A stretch of 64,000 bases of DNA from Nocardioides bruguierae (GTDB lineage: Bacteria; Actinomycetota; Actinomycetes; Propionibacteriales; Nocardioidaceae). This document shows positions 58,961 through 64,000 of the stretch, in pieces. The first letter of the stretch is position 1. Each line of letters starts with the position of its first letter. The position numbers and the translations under genes are program-made. Below the pieces are notes generated by a model. It had not been told where the DNA came from. It was given only the letters and a program-made list of their open reading frames with translations, and made no database searches. The stretch covers positions 124,001-188,000 of the forward strand of contig NZ_JAMOIL010000010.1 in assembly GCF_023656415.1 (NCBI RefSeq). The letters are read 5' to 3'.

Positions 58961-59719
58961 TCAGGCCTGGTCGGGGCGCTTGACGCGCTTCGGGGCCGTG
59001 GGCAGGGCGGGCGGTGCCGTCGGGGTCCAACCGGCACGGGGCCCGGCCTGTTCCCCGGCACCCGGCTGGTCCCCCTCGTCCAGCCAGCCGTCGACCTCGT
59101 CGAGCAGCAGCTCGACCACGAACGTGGGCGCGTCGGTGAGCACCGCCCAGGGGTGGTCCTCGTCGTCGTCCTCGCCCGCCAGCCGCTCCCGGGTCAGGAC
59201 GGCGTCGAACCCGTCCGCCACCAGGCGCTGCTGCACGGCGAGCGCGTCCTCCTCCTCGAACAGGACGAGGCGGCGCTGGTCGGCCGCCACCCGCGCCAGG
59301 TGGTGGCGCAGCTGCGGGAGGAACGGCCGGTCGGAGTCCAGCCAGTCGACCTCGTCCAGCTCCTCGGCCGCCAGCCAGCGCACCTGGTCGTGGCCGCCGG
59401 GCTCGTCGGTCGGCTCGGGCTCGCCGCCCACCACGCGGGCCAGCGCGACCCGCAGGTCGAGCGCCGGGCCGTCGTCCGTCGCCTCGCGGATGCGGGAGGT
59501 GCCGTCGAGCCAGGCGACGACCTCGACCTCGCAGCCCAGCTCCTCGTCGACCTCGCGCTCGACGGCAGCAGCCGGGGGCTCGCCCGGCTCCACCTTGCCG
59601 CCGGGCAGCTCCCAGCGCCCGGCCGCCGCGGGCGGGGTGGTGCGGCGGGCGGCGAGCACCCGGGCGCCGCGGACGATGGCGGCACCGACGACGAGGCGGG
59701 GCGGGGGCTGCTCGGGCAC
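58961..59719 (-). CDS. NUDIX hydrolase (MutT-like) with C-terminal extension
   Basis: A 252-aa protein. The Nudix box GGKVEPGEPPAAAVEREVDE plus ELG (residues 40-62) is complete (G-x5-E-x7-REVDEELG). VVGAAIVRGARVLAARRT at the start and DQVRWLAAEELDEVDW in the middle resemble MutT/8-oxo-dGTPase and NUDIX pyrophosphohydrolases. The extra 110 residues beyond about 140 have no known fold to me. The substrate may be an oxidised nucleotide (inference). GTG at 59719 (PEQPPPRLVVG) is used; the longer reading adds non-conserved arginine-rich sequence. Confidence 0.88.
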   Translation of the reverse strand: MPEQPPPRLVVGAAIVRGARVLAARRTTPPAAAGRWELPGGKVEPGEPPAAAVEREVDEELGCEVEVVAWLDGTSRIREATDDGPALDLRVALARVVGGEPEPTDEPGGHDQVRWLAAEELDEVDWLDSDRPFLPQLRHHLARVAADQRRLVLFEEEDALAVQQRLVADGFDAVLTRERLAGEDDDEDHPWAVLTDAPTFVVELLLDEVDGWLDEGDQPGAGEQAGPRAGWTPTAPPALPTAPKRVKRPDQA

Positions 59720-59792
59720 GCGCCCACCGTAGGGCCCTCGGGCGACGGGGCAGCACCCACGGGGAGGGGCCGGCGTGCGCCAGACTGCCCCG

Positions 59793-60734
59793 GTGACTCG
59801 GAGCACCCCCACCCTGCTGCCGCCCGCGCGGCTGCCCCTCCTGCCGGCCGCCGCGTTCGTCGTGGTGTGGAGCAGCGGCTACATCGCGGCCCCGGTGGGC
59901 GTGGACCTCTCCGCCCCCATCGCGCTCCTGGTGCTGCGGTTCGGCGTGGCCACGCTGATGCTCGGCGGGCTCGCCCTGGCCCTGCGCGGCCGGCCGCGGT
60001 TCTCCCGGGCCGACCTGCTGCGGGTGGCCGCGACCGGCCTGCTGATCAACGCGGCCGTCTTCGCGCTCATGTACGAGGGGTTCGAGATCGGGCTGCCGGC
60101 CACGCTGGCGGCGCTGCTGCACTCCCTCTCCCCCGTGCTCACCGCGCTGCTGGCGACCCTGCTGCTGCGCGAGCGGCTGCGCCCGGTGCAGGTGATCGGC
60201 TTCGCCGCGGGGGTCGTCGGCGTGCTGGTGGTGCTGGGCCCGGACGTCTGGGGCGGCGGGGCCTCCGGCACCGCCGTCTCGCCCACGGCCGTGCTGCTCG
60301 GGCTGGGCAGCCTGCTCTGCCTCACCCTCGGCACGCTGGGCCAGCGGTGGACCGGCGAGGTGGACCCCGTCTGGTCGGCCACCGTGCAGTGCGCGGTCAG
60401 CGTGCCACCCCTGCTGGTGCTCATGGTCGCCACCGAGGGGCTGCCGGCGGTGGAGTCCCCCGGGCTGCTGGCCCTGGACGTGCTGTGGCTGGCCGGCATC
60501 AACTCCGTCGCCGGGCTGCTGCTGCTCGGTCGCCTCGTCCGCGCGGGCGGGGCGGGCGCGGCCGCCAGCCTGTTCTTCCTGATGCCGCCGGTGACGGCGG
60601 TGGCCGCGACGCTGCTGCTCGACGAGCCGCTCGGCCTGCGCGAGGTCGTCGGCCTGCTGGTCGGCGCGGCCGGCGTCGCGATCGCTACCGGGGCGGTGCG
60701 CCTGCCCCGCCGGGGCGGTAGGCAGGAGCCATGA
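59793..60734 (+). CDS. EamA-family (DMT superfamily) transporter
   Basis: A 313-aa protein with ten membrane helices in two EamA halves (AAFVVVWSSGYIAAP, LLHSLSPVLTALLATLLLRE, VIGFAAGVVGVLVVLGP; then LGLGSLLCLTLGTLGQRW, LFFLMPPVTAVAATLLLDEP). It moves small metabolites, of unknown identity. Two starts compete. GTG at 59793 follows a -10-like CAGACT by 6 nt (leaderless). GTG at 59775 has GGGGAGGGG 5 nt upstream and would add six residues. I prefer the first. It overlaps the next gene by ATGA. Confidence 0.88.
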   Translation: MTRSTPTLLPPARLPLLPAAAFVVVWSSGYIAAPVGVDLSAPIALLVLRFGVATLMLGGLALALRGRPRFSRADLLRVAATGLLINAAVFALMYEGFEIGLPATLAALLHSLSPVLTALLATLLLRERLRPVQVIGFAAGVVGVLVVLGPDVWGGGASGTAVSPTAVLLGLGSLLCLTLGTLGQRWTGEVDPVWSATVQCAVSVPPLLVLMVATEGLPAVESPGLLALDVLWLAGINSVAGLLLLGRLVRAGGAGAAASLFFLMPPVTAVAATLLLDEPLGLREVVGLLVGAAGVAIATGAVRLPRRGGRQEP

Positions 60735-61555
60735 CCCCGCTCGTCGACGCCCTGCGCGGCCTCCCCCTGCCCCGGCGGCTGCGCCGCACCTGGGCGCCCG
60801 GCCTCGCGGTGCGCGCCGCCTGGGCCTGGGAGGCCGACGACCGCGCGGACCCGCGCTGGTGGCCCCAGGGCGTCGCCGCGCCGGGGGACGGTCTCCTCCT
60901 CGTCGCCTGGTACGCCAAGGACGGCGGCGCGCGGGTGAGCGTCGCGGACACCCGGGCGGGCCGCTACGCACACGTCCCGCTGGCCGGCGAGGACGGTGCG
61001 CCCCTGCACGTGCACGCCGGTGGCCTCGCCGCGGACGGCCCGTGGCTGCACGTGGCCGCGACCCGGGCCGGGTTCGTCAGCCTGCACGCCGACGACCTGC
61101 CCGCCGCGCCCGCGGAGCCGTGGCGGGTGCGGCGCGCCAGCGGCCCGCTGGAGGTGGCCGACGGGCCGGCGCTGCGGGTCTCGTTCCTGGCCCCGGCCGG
61201 CGGCGGGCTGGTGGTCGGCGAGTACGCCCGGGGCGAGGCCCCGCGGCGCCTGGCGCACGTGCCGCTGGACGACGGCGTGCCGACCGGCCCGGCCCGCGTG
61301 CTGGGCGAGGGCCCGGCCGGCATGCAGGGCGCGGTGCTCGCCCTCGGCGCGGGCGAGCCGGGTGCCGGCGTCCTCTCGACCTCGCACGGGCCGTGGGTGC
61401 CGGGCACCCTGTGGACCGGCTCCCCCGGGGCGTGGCGCGCCCGCCGCTGGGCGCTGCCGATGGGGCCCGAGGACCTCGCCCGGGACCCCGACGGCCGCCT
61501 GTGGTGCGCCACGGAGCACCCGCACCGGCGCTGGCTCGTCCGCGTCGCCGGCTGA
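60731..61555 (+). CDS. Hypothetical protein, possible beta-propeller
   Basis: A 274-aa protein I do not recognise. It shows repeated blade-like strands (GDGLLLVAWYAKDGGARVSV, VHAGGLAADGPWLHVAAT, GPLEVADGPALRVSFLAP, AGMQGAVLALGAGEPGAGVL, DPDGRLWCATEHPHRRWLVR). No signal peptide or membrane helix is seen, so it is likely cytoplasmic or uses another route. The ATG overlaps the stop of the EamA transporter gene, so it may sense or handle what the transporter moves (inference). The stop codon TGA is the first part of repeat copy D. Confidence 0.65.
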   Translation: MTPLVDALRGLPLPRRLRRTWAPGLAVRAAWAWEADDRADPRWWPQGVAAPGDGLLLVAWYAKDGGARVSVADTRAGRYAHVPLAGEDGAPLHVHAGGLAADGPWLHVAATRAGFVSLHADDLPAAPAEPWRVRRASGPLEVADGPALRVSFLAPAGGGLVVGEYARGEAPRRLAHVPLDDGVPTGPARVLGEGPAGMQGAVLALGAGEPGAGVLSTSHGPWVPGTLWTGSPGAWRARRWALPMGPEDLARDPDGRLWCATEHPHRRWLVRVAG

Positions 61556-61580
61556 AAGCTTCTGCCGACTCGCCGGTCAG
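61553..61580. repeat. Palindromic 3'-end repeat, copy D (half unit)
   Basis: TGAAAGCTTCTGCCGACTCG at 61553-61572 matches the conserved TGAAAG-TGCTGCCGACTC edge of copies A and B. Here it supplies the stop codons of two convergent genes (61555 and 61577). Confidence 0.7.
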
Positions 61581-62434
61581 CGAGGGACGAGGGCGAGCTG
61601 GCGGGCCTGGGCGACGAGGTGGTCGTCCGCGTCCCAGACCTCGCAGTCCTCCTCGAACATCCCGCCCGCGAGGTGGCGCGTGGCCTGGGTGATCCGCAGC
61701 CAGCCCGGCGCGGGGCGACGGCGCACGTGCGCGGTGAGCGAGAGGGTCGGCGCCCAGCCGGGTCGGCCGAGGTCGAAGGTGACCGGCGGCAGCACGTCGA
61801 GCGCGGTGAGCAGGGAGAGCGTGTCGGGCTCGCGCCCGTCACGGAACCGGAACCAGGCGCTGAGCCGCCCCTGGCCCGAGGGCGCACCGACGGCGAAGCC
61901 GGCGCACGCGGGGTCGAAGCGCATCTCGAAGCGCTCCATCATCGGGGCGATCTCGAGCATCTGGGGCGGCGTGTGCTCGGGGCCCGGGCACCGCTCGGGC
62001 GCGGGCAGGTCGGGCGGCGTCGCGGTGAGCCGCTCGTCGCCGGCAGCGGCCTCGTGCGCGGCGGCGAGGTCGCCGAAGGTGCCGATCGCGGCGATCCGGG
62101 TGGCGCCGCCCTGCATGAGCCGGGCCCGGACCGTGGCCAGGCGCCCGACACGCTCGAGGTCGACCTCGACCTCGGCCGGGCCGTCGGTGCCCGCGGAGAG
62201 GTAGTGCGCGCTGATGCTCACCGGGTCGGAGTGGGCGGGCAGGTGGGCGCGGACGGCGGCGCCGACGACGCCCAGCTGGAAGCCGCCGTTGACACCCCCA
62301 CCGACGCTCCAGCCGCCGGTCAGCGCGGCGGCGTAGCGGCCCGCCGGGGCGTCGGGCGCGGTGCCGGGCAGCGGACGGACGGCGGTCTGCCGGTCGAACT
62401 CGTGGGTCGACGCGGCGAGGGGCTCGGTGCTCAC
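61577..62434 (-). CDS. Acyl-CoA thioesterase family protein (double hotdog)
   Basis: A 285-aa protein with two hotdog halves: FDRQTAVRPLPGTAP and WSVGGGVNGGFQLGVVGAAV; then ARLMQGGATRIAAIGTFGDL and FDLGRPGWAPTLSLTAHVRR with WDADDHLVAQARQLALV at the end, the last strand of TesB/type II thioesterases. It would hydrolyse acyl-CoA. The catalytic residues are not assigned. The start GTG at 62434 (VSTEPLAASTHEFDR) is the only good one. The stop lies in repeat copy D. Confidence 0.78.
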   Translation of the reverse strand: MSTEPLAASTHEFDRQTAVRPLPGTAPDAPAGRYAAALTGGWSVGGGVNGGFQLGVVGAAVRAHLPAHSDPVSISAHYLSAGTDGPAEVEVDLERVGRLATVRARLMQGGATRIAAIGTFGDLAAAHEAAAGDERLTATPPDLPAPERCPGPEHTPPQMLEIAPMMERFEMRFDPACAGFAVGAPSGQGRLSAWFRFRDGREPDTLSLLTALDVLPPVTFDLGRPGWAPTLSLTAHVRRRPAPGWLRITQATRHLAGGMFEEDCEVWDADDHLVAQARQLALVPR

Positions 62435-62516
62435 GTACTGGACAGTAACAACGTGTCCGCACGGTCGGCGAGCACCACGACGGCGCGGACGGGTGCTCGG
62501 CCACGACAGGTGTCCG

Positions 62517-62522
62517 TAGGGT
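62517..62522 (+). promoter_or_regulatory. Candidate acetamidase -10 box (TAGGGT)
   Basis: TAGGGT ends 8 nt before the ATG at 62531. No clear ribosome site is seen, so the transcript may be leaderless. Confidence 0.35.
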
Positions 62523-62530
62523 GACCAGCC

Positions 62531-63607
62531 ATGGAGACGCTGCAGACCGGCGTGGGGCCGGTCCGGGGGACCTACCTGCCCTCGACGACCGAGAACGTCC
62601 TCTGGGGCCGGCTGCCCTGCGAGACCGACGAGCCCGTGCTGCGCGTCGAGCCCGGCACCGAGGTCACCCTCGACACGATCAGCCACGAGGGCATCCTCGA
62701 GGACCAGGGACGCGACCCGCGGGCGTTCTTCACCGCGCACGGCCCGGACGGCGTCGAGGTGCTCGACGACGCCGTCGCGCTGGCGGCGTCCGACTACCCG
62801 CGCACCTTCGGCGTCGACGGCCCGCACGTGGTCTCCCGGCCCGTCGCGGTGACCGGCGCCCGCCCGGGGGACCTGCTGGCGGTGACCGTGGTGGAGACCC
62901 TCCCCCGCGTGCCCTACGGCGTGATCTCCAACCGGCACGGCCGCGGCGCCCTGCCCGGCGAGTACCCTCTCGAGGGGGACGTCTTCAGCGCGTTCTCCCA
63001 CCTCACCGAGGACGGCACCCACGCGACGTTGCCCCTGGTGCCCGGCGGGGAGCCCGTCGTCCGCTACCCGCTCGCGCCCTTCCCGGGGGTCCTGGGCGTC
63101 GCCGTCACCGGCCCCCAGCGGCCGCACTCGGTGCCGCCCGGCCCGCACGGCGGCAACATCGACATCAAGCTGCTCACCACCGGCGCCACCCTGTACCTGC
63201 CGGTGCAGGTCGCGGACGCGATGTTCTACGCCGGCGACCCGCACTTCGCGCAGGGTGACGGCGAGGTCAGCCTCACCGCCCTGGAGGCCTCGCTGCGCCT
63301 GACCGTCCACCTGGACGTCGTGCCCGCCGCCGAGGCCGTCGAGCGCTTCGGCGAGGTGGTGGCACCGATCGCGGAGACCACCGACCTGCTGATCCCGACG
63401 GGCATGGACGAGGACCTCGACCTCGCCGTCCAGGCCTGCGTCCGCCAGGCCATCGCGGTGCTGGGCGCCCGCTACGGCATGGACCCCCGCCTGGCCTACG
63501 CCTACCTCTCGGCCGCCACCGACTTCCAGATCTCGCAGGTCGTCGACGTCGTGAAGGGCTGCCACGCCTCGATCCGCAAGGCCGACTTCGCCGGGGCGAC
63601 CCGATGA
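62531..63607 (+). CDS. Acetamidase/formamidase family protein
   Basis: A 358-aa member of the FmdA/AmdA family, which releases ammonia from formamide, acetamide or related short amides. Characteristic blocks are VTLDTISHEGILEDQGRDP, NIDIKLLTTGATLYLPVQV, FYAGDPHFAQGDGEV (metal-side DPH) and DLDLAVQACVRQAI. The protein is full length. ATG at 63604 of the next gene overlaps its stop (ATGA), so the amidase and AtzH-like protein are co-translated. Confidence 0.93.
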   Translation: METLQTGVGPVRGTYLPSTTENVLWGRLPCETDEPVLRVEPGTEVTLDTISHEGILEDQGRDPRAFFTAHGPDGVEVLDDAVALAASDYPRTFGVDGPHVVSRPVAVTGARPGDLLAVTVVETLPRVPYGVISNRHGRGALPGEYPLEGDVFSAFSHLTEDGTHATLPLVPGGEPVVRYPLAPFPGVLGVAVTGPQRPHSVPPGPHGGNIDIKLLTTGATLYLPVQVADAMFYAGDPHFAQGDGEVSLTALEASLRLTVHLDVVPAAEAVERFGEVVAPIAETTDLLIPTGMDEDLDLAVQACVRQAIAVLGARYGMDPRLAYAYLSAATDFQISQVVDVVKGCHASIRKADFAGATR

Positions 63608-64000
63608 GCGCCGCGTCCGCCGGCGGGGCCGGCACGGGTGTCGGCACCGGCACCCCGCTGCCGGTGCCCCCGGGCCTGGTCGAGGCCTTCTGGGCCTACG
63701 AGAAGGCCCTGATGAGCAACGACGTCGACGCACTGGACCGGCTGTTCGCGCCGGGCGAGGCCACGCTGCGCGGGGACGCCGACGGCCTGCTCGTCGGCCA
63801 CGACCAGATCGCCGCGTTCCGCTCCGGCCGTGGCGGGGCGCCGCAGCGCCGGATCGTGCAGACCCACGTCCAGGTCACCGACGACCACCACGCGCTCGTC
63901 GTCGCGGTCACCGAGCTCGCGCGCGGCGGGCGCGGCCAGCAGACCCAGCTCTGGGCCCTGACCCCCGGCGGCTGGAAGGTCACCGCCGCCCACGTCTCGG
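63604..64000 (+). CDS. AtzH-like (DUF3225) protein, partial at window edge
   Basis: 132 codons are visible. They form an NTF2-like cone fold: VEAFWAYEKALMSNDVDALD (first helix), RLFAPGEATLRGDADGLLVG, RIVQTHVQVTDDHHALVVAV, WALTPGGWKVTAAHVS. AtzH-like proteins accompany AtzF/allophanate hydrolase amidases in s-triazine and urea use. Here the partner is an acetamidase. The C terminus and any amidase gene that follows are out of the window. Confidence 0.85.
   Translation, partial: MSAASAGGAGTGVGTGTPLPVPPGLVEAFWAYEKALMSNDVDALDRLFAPGEATLRGDADGLLVGHDQIAAFRSGRGGAPQRRIVQTHVQVTDDHHALVVAVTELARGGRGQQTQLWALTPGGWKVTAAHVS

Noticed and set aside
57972..60971. A 999-codon frame joining mshB to upstream sequence
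   Set aside because: The part upstream of 58919 is antisense shadow of the NUDIX and EamA region. MshB begins at MTSSPLPVADQ.

Overview
The window is chromosomal DNA from a very GC-rich actinobacterium, most likely Nocardioides or another member of the Nocardioidaceae. Signs of this are the mycothiol gene mshB, GTG and GTGA/ATGA gene starts, a large NAD-glutamate dehydrogenase, Ku with a lysine-rich tail, a wax-ester-synthase-like acyltransferase, a DUF3117 protein, and an ileS gene under a translational T-box. About 55 protein genes are supported. No tRNA, rRNA, CRISPR array, prophage or insertion sequence was seen.

Layout. 1-5 kb: start of a response regulator, a secreted protein, then a DNA-end-joining cluster (stand-alone LigD polymerase, an L,D-transpeptidase, an ATP-dependent DNA ligase and divergent ku). 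5-9 kb: VOC protein, amidase, META-domain lipoprotein, and a secreted GH43-like gene interrupted by a stop codon. 9-13 kb: a heterodimeric ABC exporter. 13-22 kb: NAD-GDH, a flavin-dependent oxidoreductase, a DUF2505 protein and pruA. 22-28 kb: acyltransferase, a cupredoxin-like lipoprotein with a membrane partner, CpaE/CpaB-like proteins and a small HTH protein. 28-37 kb: htrA-rseA-sigE with a divergent O-methyltransferase, pepA, DUF3117, M14 peptidase, DivIVA-like protein, LOG protein and dapE. 37-50 kb: a large Ig-like surface protein, an HTH protein, T-box-ileS, DinB, DUF6351 and an ATPase-like protein. 50-59 kb: dapD, a cell-wall-type protein, dapC, fdxA, GNAT, VanW protein and mshB. 59-64 kb: NUDIX, EamA transporter, thioesterase, acetamidase and an AtzH-like gene cut by the window end.

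Seen together, 28-59 kb resembles, in reverse order, the mycobacterial block mshB ... fdxC-dapC ... dapD-dapE ... LOG ... DUF3117 ... methyltransferase/sigE-rseA-htrA (recalled, not searched). Here about 13 kb lies between dapE and dapD. DAP (lysine and cell wall) synthesis, envelope stress (sigE/htrA) and peptidoglycan-related proteins recur.

The most unusual content is repetitive. One palindromic family (core GTGCTGCCGACTC) sits at gene 3' ends. A second, REP-like family occurs three times: at the apex of Stem II of the ileS T-box, inside the ileS coding sequence, and in an intergenic copy with an internal 28-bp duplication. Four loci carry single-base anomalies (a stop codon, two frameshifts and an ATC start) that are either real decay or assembly errors.
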